Numbered from the stretch's first letter, positions 41,948-50,495 are shown. The stretch is 64,000 bases of DNA from Natronobacterium texcoconense (GCF_900104065.1 NZ_FNLC01000002.1:1036995-1100994); one strand, 5' to 3'. Numbers and translations are program-made. The notes: generated from the letters alone by a model not told the origin.

Positions 41948-42222
41948 TTACACGGTAACAGCGCGAAAGCCCACGAGTTTACTTGTGGGATGAAGCACGT
42001 AAGCTTTAACCAGACTTTGTACAATACTACCACGTGCCGAGGTCGAGGTAAGGATACGCACCCATATGGGGTAGATGAAGCCCGCTATCTCGACCGGGGG
42101 TCGTACTGACCCGACTCAGAACGCAAGTCGTTTGAGCACTCGAACGGACTTGCGAACCTCCCCACTTGTGGGACCCCCGTCCGTGACGGGAACCCCACGA
42201 CTTCAGTCGTGGGAGGAGGTCA
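41948..42222. mobile_element. Non-autonomous IS200/IS605-derived element (PATE-like)
   Basis: About 275 bp without a coding frame, bounded by hairpin structures typical of IS200/IS605 ends. The left hairpin is CCCAC...GTGGG (41970-41974 / 41985-41989). The right end has four hairpins in a row: 42123-42153 (GCAAGTC...GACTTGC), 42161-42172 (CCCAC TT GTGGG), 42176-42190 (CCCGT...ACGGG) and 42194-42213 (CCCACGAC TTCA GTCGTGGG, an 8-bp stem with a four-base loop). The edge, GGAGGAGGTCA, forms the stop codon of the gene at 42220. No tnpA or tnpB is present, so it would move only with help. Similar palindrome-associated elements are known in haloarchaea. Confidence 0.7.
42123..42213 (+). ncRNA. Candidate TnpB guide RNA-like scaffold (right-end hairpin array)
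   Basis: The four consecutive right-end hairpins resemble the omega-RNA scaffold that TnpB nucleases use, where the guide is the flanking DNA just past the element end. Here that flank would be the 3' end of the gene at 42220. No TnpB is in this window, so expression and function are unknown; the hairpins could also be only transposition signals. Confidence 0.4.
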
Positions 42223-42462
42223 GTCTTCGTTCTCGTCGTCTTTCCAGTCTTCGAAGAAGAGACGGATCCCCATTACCGGAACGAAGAGGAAAAACATCAA
42301 CAGCACGGCACCTGAGGAGACCGAAAAGACGAACTCGGCCGAGGCTTCGATCGGTCGAAGCCAGGCTGCGATCAGTAGTCCAAAGAACAGCGATACGACG
42401 AAGAGTGCGACGAGGTCCTTCGGGTAAACCGGAACGTCGTCGCCCGGAGTCGCCTGGGACAT
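42220..42462 (-). CDS. Two-helix membrane protein, stop codon supplied by a mobile element
   Basis: Predicted 80-residue protein from ATG 42462 (MSQATPGDDVPVYPKDL). Two hydrophobic segments (LVALFVVSLFFGLLIAAWL and VLLMFFLFVPVMGIRLFF), acidic C-terminus EDWKDDENED. The stop TGA overlaps the right edge of the IS200/IS605-derived element, so the original C-terminus may have been longer or different. A longer open frame begins 14 codons upstream, which is unlikely. No function assigned. Confidence 0.65.
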   Translation of the reverse strand: MSQATPGDDVPVYPKDLVALFVVSLFFGLLIAAWLRPIEASAEFVFSVSSGAVLLMFFLFVPVMGIRLFFEDWKDDENED

Positions 42463-42556
42463 ATCGGCTCTTGTGAGACCAGGTATATAATGTTGCTCAC
42501 GCAAGCCGAGTAGCGAAAGTGGAAAGAGAAGCGGATGGACGGTTACAGAGACGGCG

Positions 42557-42712
42557 TTACTCGGTGACGACGGTTCGTTCGTCGGCGTACTGCTGATGGC
42601 TCTCGTAGGTCAGCAGACTCACGACGATCAGTGTGGCGATCGTGGGCGGCCAGACGAGGATCGGGAAGAGGTCGGGGAAGACGTAGAGGTTTCCGATCGA
42701 TGCGTTCACCAC
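42557..42712 (-). CDS. 51-residue single-pass membrane protein
   Basis: Minus-strand frame starting GTG at 42712 and stopping at 42557, encoding MVNASIGNLYVFPDLFPILV followed by WPPTIATLIVVSLLTYESHQ and a short charged tail. It has one transmembrane helix. The GTG lies six bases after the helicase stop, so it would be coupled to the Dna2-like gene. Codon use fits the chromosome. Function unknown. Confidence 0.55.
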   Translation of the reverse strand: MVNASIGNLYVFPDLFPILVWPPTIATLIVVSLLTYESHQQYADERTVVTE

Positions 42713-42718
42713 GACCGC

Positions 42719-45391
42719 TCACTGACGCGCCCACTCGAGCATGCGACGATACACCGGATCCGACTCGAGCGCCGCCGGATCGCCGACCAGCACCAGTCCC
42801 CGTTTGGGCCGGGTCAGCGCGACGTTGATCCGCCGGTAGTCCTCGAAGATCGGTCCCTCGAGCGATCCCGTCGCGGTGAAGGAGACGACGATCACCTCCT
42901 GGCTCGAGCCCTGGAACCGGTCGACGGTGTCGACGGCGACGTCGTCGGGGACGTGGTTCGATATTTCGGACACCTGCGCGCGGAACGGCGCGATGATGCC
43001 GATCTCCGAGCGCTCGAGGCCGGCGGCCTCGTAGGACTCGACCAGTTCGGCGATCCGGGCGGCCTCCTCACTGTCGGTGTACTGGCCGCCGTCGCCCTCG
43101 ACGGGGACGAACGAGACGGAATCTTGCAGGTGCTCCGGCAGGTCGGTTCGGGCGACGCCCTCGAGGTCGTCGAGCGTTCGACTCGCCACTTCGGGTTTTG
43201 CTGGCCTGAGTTTCCCGTCGTAGAACTCCCGGGAGGCGAAGGCCTGGATGCGCTGGTTCATCCGGTACTGGCGGTCGAGCATGATGCCGGCGTCAGGGTG
43301 GAGCTCCACGAGGCGTTCGAACAGCGATTCTGTGAGATCGTTCTCCGCGCGAACGACCGGCGGCAACTGTTCGTGGTCGCCGACGAGAACGAACCGGTCA
43401 GCGAGGTTGACCGCCGCACACGTTCCCGGCTCCGTCAACTGGGCCGCCTCGTCCACGAGCGCGACGTCGAACGCCTGCTCTTTCATCACCCGCGAACCAC
43501 AGGTCGCGGTCGTCGCCGCGACCACCTGTGCCTCCTGGAGTTTCCCGACGCGGTCGCTGGGTTCGCCCGCCCGCTCGAGTCGATACGGCTGCATGTCCTC
43601 GCGGACGCCGCTCTCGGAGCCGACGCGGACGATCCGCTCGGGGTCGACGACGTCCTCGAGTTGCTCGAGCAAGGCCTCGAGGACGTTGTCGACGGCTCGA
43701 TTCGTGAAGGCCGACAGCAGGACGCGTTCGCCGCGTTCGACCATCGCACGGACGGCGCGGGCGATGGTGTAGGTTTTGCCGGTCCCCGGCGGCCCGTGGA
43801 TCAGCGCGAAGTCCTCGGCACCCACTGCCATCTGTACTGCCTCGTTCTGGGCGTCGTTGTTGCCGATGAACGTCTCGTCGGGGAGGTCGAACGCAGGCTC
43901 TTTCCGGCCAAAGAGAACGTCTTTGCGCCGTTCGTCACCTTTCAGTAGGGAATCGTGAAGCGCTGCGAGCAGGCGATCGGTAGTCAGTTCGGAGGGATAA
44001 ACGTCGAGTCTGGTGACCTCGACCGGTTCGTCGGCCGTCAGAACGACTTCCTCCCCTAACCGCTCGATCCGTGCCAGTTCCGAATTTCCGGAGACCGGAT
44101 CGCCGTCGCTTGCAAGCACCAGATCACCCTCCCGGAGCTTCGAGGTCGCACCTCCCTCGCGGCACGCCCGGAGTTCCCAGCGGCCGCCCTCGAGTTCCCG
44201 CATCTCGGCGAACTCGAGGTCGATCAGCGCGCGGTCGTCGTCGGCCCGTTCTTCGGGCGTTTGCTCCCAGAGTTTGGCGTACTCGCGGTGGACCTCGCGG
44301 CGTTCCTCCTCGATCGCGCGGTAGAATCGTTCGAAGTACTCGCGTTCGTCCTCCGGCAGAGGCGTGCCGATCTTTCCGGCTTTCGACTCCTGATCGAGTC
44401 GGCCGGAGACGACCATACAGGTGTCCTGCTCGAAGCAGTACTCGCACTTGGCGTCGCCCTCGTACCCCGTCGGGATCTCTCCCTGCATCTCCATCGCGGC
44501 GATCTCGTTGCGAAGCCGAACAACGAACTTCAGGAGGCCGTTGCCCATCGAGAAGTCCTTCGCGGGGGTGAGGTCGCCCGTCTCTTCGTTGCGGTCCAGC
44601 GCGGAGTTCTTCGTGTACAGCAGGGTGCCGGTGTCGACGTCGCCGCCGTGTTCCTCGAGCAACAGCGCGTAGCAGGCAGCCTGTACCTTGTCCTTGAACC
44701 GGGGTTCCTTCTTCAGGTTCTTGCCCGTCTTGAGTTCGACCGGCGCACCTCGCCGAATGGCGTCGGCGCGGCCACGGATGCCGAAGGTCTCGCTAATGAG
44801 GAGTTGTTCGGAGCGCCAGCTATCTTCGTCCGTGAGTCGGCCTTGCTCGAGCCAGCCCTCGATTGCCGCAGCGTTCTCCCGGACGTCCTCGGCCACGCTC
44901 TCGCGAGTTTCACCCAGCAGGCCGAGTTCGAGCCCGCGTTCCTCGACGCGGTCGTCGATCGACGCCTCGAGATCGCGACCCCGCAGCAGGTCCCCGAAGA
45001 CCTCGTGGACGATGGTCCCTTTCACGACGGGGTAGTTCAGCGGGATTCCGGAGAGTTTGTTCAGGTAGTAGAGACGCGGACACTCGACCCAGTTGCGGAT
45101 CGACGTCACGTTGACGAGGAAACTCGGCTCGACGACGACGTAGGAATCGCCGGTCGTCTTGTACTGCGTCTCGCCTCTGTACTCGTCTTCCTCGGCGTTC
45201 GTCACCAGCAGTTCCATCCCGGGCTCGAGCAGTTCGGCGGATTCGGTCCACTTGTTCCAGAGCGTGACGGTCGTGGTCTCGTCGCCGTCGTCCTCGCGTC
45301 GAAGCGGCACTTCGGCCAGGTCGCTCTCGCCGTAGCTCGTCGACACCGACCGCACCTCGACTTCGCCCGCGACGGTTCCGCGTACGTGCAC
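42719..45391 (-). CDS. Dna2-like nuclease-helicase
   Basis: Predicted 890-residue protein combining an N-terminal OB-like region (TTTVTLWNKWTESAELLEPG), a Cas4/RecB-type nuclease (residues ~100-325) and a superfamily 1 helicase (~515-890). Nuclease motifs include GRADAIRRGAPVELKTGK; the Fe-S cysteines are one in ECPRLYYL near residue 105 and a cluster CEYCFEQDTC at ~313-322. Helicase motifs: Walker A GPPGTGKTYT (~533), DEAA (VALVDEAAQLTE), LVGDHEQLPPV, QYRMN, and late DTVDRFQGSSQEVIVVSFT and RINVALTRPKRGLVLVG. The layout is that of archaeal/eukaryotic Dna2, which trims flaps and resects ends. Start is a GTG. Confidence 0.92.
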   Translation of the reverse strand: MHVRGTVAGEVEVRSVSTSYGESDLAEVPLRREDDGDETTTVTLWNKWTESAELLEPGMELLVTNAEEDEYRGETQYKTTGDSYVVVEPSFLVNVTSIRNWVECPRLYYLNKLSGIPLNYPVVKGTIVHEVFGDLLRGRDLEASIDDRVEERGLELGLLGETRESVAEDVRENAAAIEGWLEQGRLTDEDSWRSEQLLISETFGIRGRADAIRRGAPVELKTGKNLKKEPRFKDKVQAACYALLLEEHGGDVDTGTLLYTKNSALDRNEETGDLTPAKDFSMGNGLLKFVVRLRNEIAAMEMQGEIPTGYEGDAKCEYCFEQDTCMVVSGRLDQESKAGKIGTPLPEDEREYFERFYRAIEEERREVHREYAKLWEQTPEERADDDRALIDLEFAEMRELEGGRWELRACREGGATSKLREGDLVLASDGDPVSGNSELARIERLGEEVVLTADEPVEVTRLDVYPSELTTDRLLAALHDSLLKGDERRKDVLFGRKEPAFDLPDETFIGNNDAQNEAVQMAVGAEDFALIHGPPGTGKTYTIARAVRAMVERGERVLLSAFTNRAVDNVLEALLEQLEDVVDPERIVRVGSESGVREDMQPYRLERAGEPSDRVGKLQEAQVVAATTATCGSRVMKEQAFDVALVDEAAQLTEPGTCAAVNLADRFVLVGDHEQLPPVVRAENDLTESLFERLVELHPDAGIMLDRQYRMNQRIQAFASREFYDGKLRPAKPEVASRTLDDLEGVARTDLPEHLQDSVSFVPVEGDGGQYTDSEEAARIAELVESYEAAGLERSEIGIIAPFRAQVSEISNHVPDDVAVDTVDRFQGSSQEVIVVSFTATGSLEGPIFEDYRRINVALTRPKRGLVLVGDPAALESDPVYRRMLEWARQ

Positions 45392-45576
45392 GACTACTGG
45401 TCACGGGCCGAACGATCAAAAACGGTATCGATCGACGCTCGAAGCGGTGACACACACCGCGAGTTCACGCTACCTCACCTTACTCCCTGTAATTGTCGAT
45501 TACTCCCGTCCTCCAGCCGAGGACGATCGAAACGGTCGCGGTCGCTTTTACGAACTCGAGGGGTACTGGAACCCGC

Positions 45577-46149
45577 ATGAGTGATCCGAACGACGACCGC
45601 CGAAGGAGGGACACGGGGACGGACGCCAGCGATGGTCCGACCAACCACGAGGAGGAAGCGGCGGCCGACGTCAACTCCGGAACCGGCGTCGGGGACAATC
45701 CCCGCGTCGACGACCGCGATCCGGGCAACGAAGCCACCCAGATCGCATCCGAAGAACGCCGACGGAAGACGTCGGTCGTCAGCGCGATCGTCGCCATCAT
45801 CGGTGCGTGGGTCGCTCTCTCGGTGTTGTTCTACGGGGTCAGCGGTGCGATACTGTGGAACAACGTTCTGGTCGGGGCCACCGTCTTCGTCGCGGCCGGC
45901 TACAACTACTACCGGCTGGCAAACGACATCCCGCTCAGCGCCGGCGTCGCATCGCTGGTGGCAGTACTCGGTATCTGGCTGATCATCTCCGCCGCGCTCC
46001 TGGAGATGCCTGCTGGAGCAGGACTGGCCGACAGTCCGTTCTGGAGTACGCTCGTCTCCGGATTCCTCATCGCCGGACTGTCGGGATACAACGCCTACGA
46101 AGCCCGCGAAGCGCGCTCGGTCGCAACCGAACCCGAAACGAGCGCCTGA
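45577..46149 (+). CDS. SPW-type membrane protein
   Basis: Predicted 190-residue protein. A hydrophilic acidic N-terminus (~70 residues) is followed by four hydrophobic segments arranged as two similar pairs, WVALSVLFYGVSGAILWNNVL and WSTLVSGFLIAGLSGYNAY, the pattern of SPW-repeat membrane proteins. Start at 45577 (MSDPNDDRRR) rather than the upstream in-frame 45493. Divergent from the Dna2-like gene. Function unknown. Confidence 0.65.
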   Translation: MSDPNDDRRRRDTGTDASDGPTNHEEEAAADVNSGTGVGDNPRVDDRDPGNEATQIASEERRRKTSVVSAIVAIIGAWVALSVLFYGVSGAILWNNVLVGATVFVAAGYNYYRLANDIPLSAGVASLVAVLGIWLIISAALLEMPAGAGLADSPFWSTLVSGFLIAGLSGYNAYEAREARSVATEPETSA

Positions 46150-46172
46150 GCCGACCAGTTCAACGACCTCGC

Positions 46173-46412
46173 TTACCACTCCGACTCGAGTCGCTCGAGT
46201 CGGTACTCGGCGGCGTGATGGCTCATCGCCACGGCTGCAAAGCCGAGCATAACGACGGCGAAGCCGATCGCCACGACCGGAGAGACGCCGTTGAGATAGC
46301 TGTTGAGCAACTGTCCGAGCGCAAGCGCCAGCGGCCCGAGGGTAAGCAGACAACTGGTCGCCGGCGTCGCGCGAAACAGTTCGACGAGCGGGAGTGATTG
46401 GCGGACAGACAT
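46173..46412 (-). CDS. Small membrane protein
   Basis: Predicted 79-residue protein from ATG 46412 (MSVRQSLPLVELFRATP): two hydrophobic helices (LLTLGPLALALGQLLNSYL and VVAIGFAVVMLGFAAVAMSH) and a basic/acidic tail RLERLESEW. A much longer frame extends upstream but its sequence is antisense to the gene at 46527. No function assigned. Confidence 0.65.
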   Translation of the reverse strand: MSVRQSLPLVELFRATPATSCLLTLGPLALALGQLLNSYLNGVSPVVAIGFAVVMLGFAAVAMSHHAAEYRLERLESEW

Positions 46413-46526
46413 GGGGAAAGAGACGGTTACGTGTAATGTCGGCGGGGTCGTCGTATTCCTTTTGGTTCGGCGGTCTCGTTCGTGGCAACCGATACGTTCT
46501 TTCCGACCACGATCCAACCACAGAAC

Positions 46527-47078
46527 ATGCGGATTCGCGAGTGGCAGGACATACTCGAGGACGTCACCGAGCAGGACGTCGATCCGGAGGACTGGCGCGC
46601 CGTCGCCGGTGATCGGGCCGGCGGCGTCGGTGAGGATATGTACCTCGCGCATCCCCGTGGCGGCGTCTACTTCCTGAAGACGTACGCGAAGAACCCCTTC
46701 GAAGTGCGAGGCGTCGGCACACAGGTCGCGCGCAAACTCGACGACGAGATCGGCTCGTTCTTGCCCCACGACCGGGAGGCCGGCCGCTTCGCGGTCCAGT
46801 CCCCGCCAGAGGACGAGGACCACGCCGAATCCGTCTCGAAGCGCCTCGAAACTGTTCTCGAGACCCACGCCGATGCTCCGACGACACCCCAGGATCTGTT
46901 CGACGACGTCATGGAGGCCATGGAGAGCCCCGCGTTCGGGCCGATGGAGTACGACCAGTACGATCGCCCCGACGAACTCGAGGAACTCGCCGATCGGTTC
47001 GAGGAGGCCGAGGACCTGCTGAACGCAGAACTCGAGGACCTGATCGAGACCGACGAAGTCGATCGCGGCTTCATGTGA
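46527..47078 (+). CDS. Conserved haloarchaeal protein, function unknown
   Basis: Predicted 183-residue soluble, very acidic protein. It starts MRIREWQDILEDVTEQDVDP; mid-region GGVYFLKTYAKNPFEVRGVG and a C-terminal coiled-coil-like helix rich in Glu (DELEELADRFEEAEDLLNAE). No signal peptide or catalytic motif. The upstream start 46482 is less likely. A TATA-like signal is not obvious; it is in the same direction as the following NTF2-like gene with 51 bp between. Confidence 0.7.
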   Translation: MRIREWQDILEDVTEQDVDPEDWRAVAGDRAGGVGEDMYLAHPRGGVYFLKTYAKNPFEVRGVGTQVARKLDDEIGSFLPHDREAGRFAVQSPPEDEDHAESVSKRLETVLETHADAPTTPQDLFDDVMEAMESPAFGPMEYDQYDRPDELEELADRFEEAEDLLNAELEDLIETDEVDRGFM

Positions 47079-47129
47079 CCTGCGTTCGCGTCCGGTGGAC
47101 CTATAGCCGTTCGAGATGCCAGTACGAGC

Positions 47130-47519
47130 ATGAGCGAAGCTGCCGAGACGGTCGTCCGCGAGTACTACGAGACGCTTCGCCGGAACGACCCCCTCGAGCC
47201 GTACTTCCTCGAGGACGAGTCGACCGTGAAGTTCGGGATCAGCGAGTCGGCGTTCGGGTACGACGAGGTGGAAACGGCGCTCCGGAGCCAGCAGGAGACG
47301 ACTCGAGAGTGGACCGTCGAGAGCGAGAATCTGCAGGTTTCGGAGCACGAGTCGTTCGCGACGTTCGCGGACGAGGTACGGATGGCGTGGACGACCGACG
47401 GCGGCGACGAGAAGTCGTTCGACACTCGCTGGAGCGGGACACTCGTGCCGGCCGAAAACGACGAGATGCCAGCGTGGTTGTTCGCGTCCATGCACGTCAG
47501 CACAGCCCACGAGATCTGA
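47130..47519 (+). CDS. NTF2-like/DUF3225-type protein
   Basis: Predicted 129-residue protein with the cone-shaped NTF2/SnoaL fold pattern: an N-terminal helix (AETVVREYYETLRRNDP), strands TVKFGISESAFGY and FATFADEVRMAW, and a hydrophobic end PAWLFASMHVSTAHEI. These small proteins bind ligands or act as isomerases or hydrolases; function here unknown. Followed 4 bp later by a small membrane protein gene. Confidence 0.75.
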   Translation: MSEAAETVVREYYETLRRNDPLEPYFLEDESTVKFGISESAFGYDEVETALRSQQETTREWTVESENLQVSEHESFATFADEVRMAWTTDGGDEKSFDTRWSGTLVPAENDEMPAWLFASMHVSTAHEI

Positions 47520-47523
47520 GACG

Positions 47524-47730
47524 ATGAGTAGACGACGAACACGCAACTCGAGCGACGAGAACGGAAACTACAGACGGATCGGTGCTGCGTTCGTAGCACT
47601 GGTTGGACTCTCCGGCGGAACGATGGCACTACAGGGTGATGCGTCGATGTCGATGGTCGGACTGGCGACGATCGGCAGTCTGCTCGCCGGCGGCGTGCTT
47701 GCGTGGTATCTCGCCTGGATCGTCAGTTGA
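47524..47730 (+). CDS. Small membrane protein
   Basis: Predicted 68-residue protein with a basic N-terminus (MSRRRTRNSSDENG) and two hydrophobic segments (IGAAFVALVGLSGGTMAL and LATIGSLLAGGVLAWYLAWI). Coupled with the NTF2-like gene. Function unknown. Confidence 0.65.
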   Translation: MSRRRTRNSSDENGNYRRIGAAFVALVGLSGGTMALQGDASMSMVGLATIGSLLAGGVLAWYLAWIVS

Positions 47731-47733
47731 CGG

Positions 47734-48699
47734 TCAGCGGTCGACGCGACGGATCCACGCCCTCGGCGCGTCGAGTTCGTCGTGACTCGGGAGATACTCC
47801 GGCCCCTCCCAGACCAGACTCGCCGTCTCGAGGTCCTGGACCTCGACGACCGTCTCGAAGAAGTGTTTTCCGCGTTCGTACTGGCGTTTCTTCAGGCCGA
47901 GGCCGAGCAGTCGACGGAGTAGCTGCTGGAGCGGCCCCCGTCCCTGTCGGCGCTCGTCGAGTTTGCGCCGCAGGTCCTCGTACTCGTCGTCGAAGGCGTG
48001 GTCCATCAGCAGTTCGGCGTACCCCTCGACGACGGTCATCGCCGCGTCCAGTTCCCGGAAGGCCGCCCGGTCGAACGACCCCTCGGACAGCGCCGCGATA
48101 CCTTTCTCCATGCGCTGTTCCAGGTGGTCCGAGAGCCACGGAGCGGCCCCGAACTCCGCGGCGTGAGTCACTTCGTGGAAGGCGATCCAGCGGCGGAACC
48201 GATCGGGATCGACCGCAAGCGAGTCCGCAGCCTTGAGGATGTTCGGCCGGACGAAATACAGCGCGTGGTCTTCGTCGGGGGCGTCGGCGAGTAACAGCGG
48301 ATCGTACTGCCCGAGGACGTTCCGACCCAGAAACGACAGCAAGACGGTCATCGTTCCAGTGTTGATCGTCTGGGCGACGCCCGGAAACGCGCCGGAGTGG
48401 GCGTGTTTCTCGAGCGTTCCCATCACGCGTTCGAACGTCGCGACGTTGGCGTCGATCCAGTGGTGGCGGTTCTGGATCTCGACCGTCGTCGGCACGTCGA
48501 ACTCGAGGCCGGAGACCGAACGGACGCCGTCGCGGGCGTCGCGAACGTCGCGAGCGTAGGCTTCCCGCTCGCCGGCCTCGAGGGTGATCGATCCGGGATC
48601 GGTCGCGGCTTTCGCTGCCTCGGCTGCCGACCGCCAGTCGATCATATCGTCACCGGACGCCCCGGCAACTGCCCGAGCGCTACGATAGAGATTCACGGA
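47734..48699 (-). CDS. Zinc-dependent metalloprotease (DUF2342/F420-linked type)
   Basis: Predicted 321-residue protein starting at GTG 48699 (coding MNLYRSARAVAGASGD). The metallopeptidase signature is FHEVTHAAEFGAAPWL (His-Glu-x-x-His) with a downstream Glu in TVVEGYAELLMDHAF. This matches the zinc-dependent hydrolase family once called coenzyme F420 biosynthesis-associated and found in actinobacteria and haloarchaea; its substrate is unknown. A TTG start at 48723 is possible. Convergent with the small membrane protein gene, with 3 bp between stops. Confidence 0.85.
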   Translation of the reverse strand, partial: SVNLYRSARAVAGASGDDMIDWRSAAEAAKAATDPGSITLEAGEREAYARDVRDARDGVRSVSGLEFDVPTTVEIQNRHHWIDANVATFERVMGTLEKHAHSGAFPGVAQTINTGTMTVLLSFLGRNVLGQYDPLLLADAPDEDHALYFVRPNILKAADSLAVDPDRFRRWIAFHEVTHAAEFGAAPWLSDHLEQRMEKGIAALSEGSFDRAAFRELDAAMTVVEGYAELLMDHAFDDEYEDLRRKLDERRQGRGPLQQLLRRLLGLGLKKRQYERGKHFFETVVEVQDLETASLVWEGPEYLPSHDELDAPRAWIRRVDR

Positions 48700-48765
48700 C
48701 GTAGGTACGAGAAGCGGACGCAAAAGCGTTCGGTCGGGGTAGTGGCGATCCAGGCCCGATTTGCT

Positions 48766-48792
48766 GGGTGAACCCGGTTGTACGGTTCACCC
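48766..48792. promoter_or_regulatory. Perfect inverted repeat in intergenic region
   Basis: Arms GGGTGAACC (48766-48774) and GGTTCACCC (48784-48792), nine base pairs each with a nine-base loop. It lies between the metalloprotease start (48699) and the stop of the gene at 48816. It may be an operator or a transcript stem-loop; there is no T-run to suggest a terminator. Confidence 0.4.
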
Positions 48793-48815
48793 ACCGGTCG
48801 ACGCCTGGAACGGTA

Positions 48816-49127
48816 TTAGTTGACGATGACGTCCGGCTCTTCCTCGTGCGCTTCGGCCTCCTCCTCGTCGCCGCCACGATACTTCCGGACCGCGACGCCG
48901 GCAGCGACGAGGACGGCGAGTGCGATCACTGCGCCGATCGCCTTGCCACCGCCGCTCTCTTCCTCTTCGTCGTCCTCGAGGTCGAAATCCGTCTCCTCGT
49001 CTTCGACCGACTCGGTCTCGGAACCGGTTCCCGTCTCGGGGAACGGAAGGGCGTCGAGCGTTCGGGGACCGAACTGTGTGTCGCCGTCCAGGTGCAATTC
49101 GATGAAAGTAAACTTCTTCTCTCCCAT
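48816..49127 (-). CDS. Tail-anchored-like acidic membrane protein
   Basis: Predicted 103-residue protein: an N-terminal globular stretch MGEKKFTFIELHLDGDTQFG, a long acidic linker (Asp/Glu), one transmembrane segment GAVIALAVLVAAGVAV near residues 65-80 and an acidic tail. Function unknown. Divergent from the LSm-L37e operon. Confidence 0.65.
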   Translation of the reverse strand: MGEKKFTFIELHLDGDTQFGPRTLDALPFPETGTGSETESVEDEETDFDLEDDEEEESGGGKAIGAVIALAVLVAAGVAVRKYRGGDEEEAEAHEEEPDVIVN

Positions 49128-49312
49128 ATTCGCGGGGTCAACGACCGGCCACTTAGCCGTTTGGTTCGGCTTACATTCCTGCGGCTGGGGGTTTTGGTCG
49201 TCCTCGAGTGTAACTTCCCCCGGGCCCGTCCGACGATTAGCCTCGAATTGAACCCCGGTCGGCGGCGGCAGGGACCGGTACGATTAAGTAGCCGTCAACA
49301 GCCGTCTTTCGT

Positions 49313-49540
49313 ATGAGTGGACGACCGCTGGACGTCCTCGAGGCGTCGCTGGGTGAACGGGTTTCCGTACGGCTCAAGAGTGGCGACGAGTACGTCGGCG
49401 ATCTCGCCGGCTACGATCAGCACATGAATCTCGTGCTGGAGGACGTGACGAGCGCAGCCGACGGATCCGTCGAAGACGAGGAGCCGATCGAAGACACAAC
49501 CATTATACGCGGCGATAACGTCGTTTCGATCACTCCATGA
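49313..49540 (+). CDS. lsm: LSm/Sm-like RNA-binding protein
   Basis: Predicted 75-residue Sm-fold protein forming a heptameric RNA-binding ring. The Sm1 region is [26 protein letters not shown] in two parts and the Sm2 motif is [13 protein letters not shown] haloarchaeal signature is the acidic insert between them ([13 protein letters not shown]). The next gene, L37e, overlaps by an ATGA, the arrangement conserved across haloarchaea. A TATA-like GATTAAGTA about 30 bp upstream suggests a leaderless transcript. Confidence 0.93.
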   Translation: MSGRPLDVLEASLGERVSVRLKSGDEYVGDLAGYDQHMNLVLEDVTSAADGSVEDEEPIEDTTIIRGDNVVSITP

Positions 49541-49713
49541 CTGGTGCAGGAACCCCGAGCCAAGGAAAGAAGAACACGACGACCCACACCAAGTGTCGTC
49601 GCTGCGGAGAGAAATCCTACCACACCAAGAAGAAGGTCTGCTCGTCGTGTGGCTTCGGCAAGTCGTCGAAGCGACGCGACTACGAGTGGCAGTCGAAGGC
49701 CGGCGACAACTAA
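49537..49713 (+). CDS. rpl37e: Ribosomal protein L37e
   Basis: Predicted 58-residue large-subunit zinc-ribbon protein: [20 protein letters not shown] is the start and the ribbon is [20 protein letters not shown] (two Cys-x2-Cys). The basic tail [19 protein letters not shown] follows. The ATG overlaps the stop of lsm (ATGA), so translation is coupled. Confidence 0.95.
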   Translation: MTGAGTPSQGKKNTTTHTKCRRCGEKSYHTKKKVCSSCGFGKSSKRRDYEWQSKAGDN

Positions 49714-49892
49714 CGCAACTCCTTACTGCGAGTCGGTCTCGACCGATCTTCTCACTGTCCGTCTTCGGTCTCTCGAGCAACGCGTCTTCGTGACCACTGT
49801 TTTCGAGTAGGGTCCGACAGGCCAGTGATCGGCCGACGCGAGCGATTAGCTGGCAGCGTTTCGATACACTGGCGGCTGGGTAGTGTCCCGTC

Positions 49893-50495
49893 TTAGCAGG
49901 AATAGTTTCCACAGCCTGCGAGGTTAGTCATTAGATACGAGGCAATCTCGTCGTCGTCGAACACGCCGATACTGGTCGACGACAGATTACAGTCGAACGC
50001 CCAACACGGAACTCTCACGGCGTGTTCTAACTCCGACTCGGGCGAGCGTACGTTCACGACGTACTTCGACGGCGTCAACAGTTCGATGGCGAGTCGCTCG
50101 TCGTCGGGAATTCGGTGGCGGTTGCCGTGAACGACGGTCTTACTCAGGACGTCGATTACGCCGATCTCGAGTTCGGGGTCGCTCCCGAAGTTCGACACCA
50201 GAACCGTGTGCGGGCCGTATTTCTCGTCGACGCCGTCCCCACTCCCGATCTCGATTTCCTCGCGTGTTTCCGCACCAGAGAAGTCGGAAATCTCCTGGTT
50301 TCCGAAATCGTTGATCGGAACGTCGTCCGGCGACTCGGGGATTTCGAACTCGAGATCGGAGTCGTCGACTGCGTCTCGATCGTCGGTATCGCCACTGGCG
50401 GCCGATGGTTCGACGCTGGAAACAAAATCAGCACAACCAGCGATCGAACCGAGAACTGCAGGGCCTGTCGTAGCGAGGAGGGCTCGTCGTTTCAT
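49893..50495 (-). CDS. Secreted lipoprotein, function unknown
   Basis: Predicted 200-residue protein with a lipoprotein-type signal MKRRALLATTGPAVLGSIAG and lipidated Cys21. After an acidic linker (residues ~25-60) a beta-rich domain follows (HTVLVSNFGSDPELEIGVID, KYVVNVRSPESELEHAV) and a C-terminal part with four cysteines (VPCWAFDCNL, AGCGNYSC), perhaps two disulfides. The family is unknown. Codon use is like the chromosome, unlike the AT-rich lipoproteins at 3955 and 16071. Confidence 0.75.
   Translation of the reverse strand: MKRRALLATTGPAVLGSIAGCADFVSSVEPSAASGDTDDRDAVDDSDLEFEIPESPDDVPINDFGNQEISDFSGAETREEIEIGSGDGVDEKYGPHTVLVSNFGSDPELEIGVIDVLSKTVVHGNRHRIPDDERLAIELLTPSKYVVNVRSPESELEHAVRVPCWAFDCNLSSTSIGVFDDDEIASYLMTNLAGCGNYSC

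Noticed and set aside
42543-42734. 63-codon Arg-rich frame on the minus strand
   Set aside because: Arginine-rich shadow of the small membrane protein frame at 42557.
46413-47546. Long upstream extension of the small membrane protein at 46173
   Set aside because: It is the antisense of two better genes (46527 and 47130).
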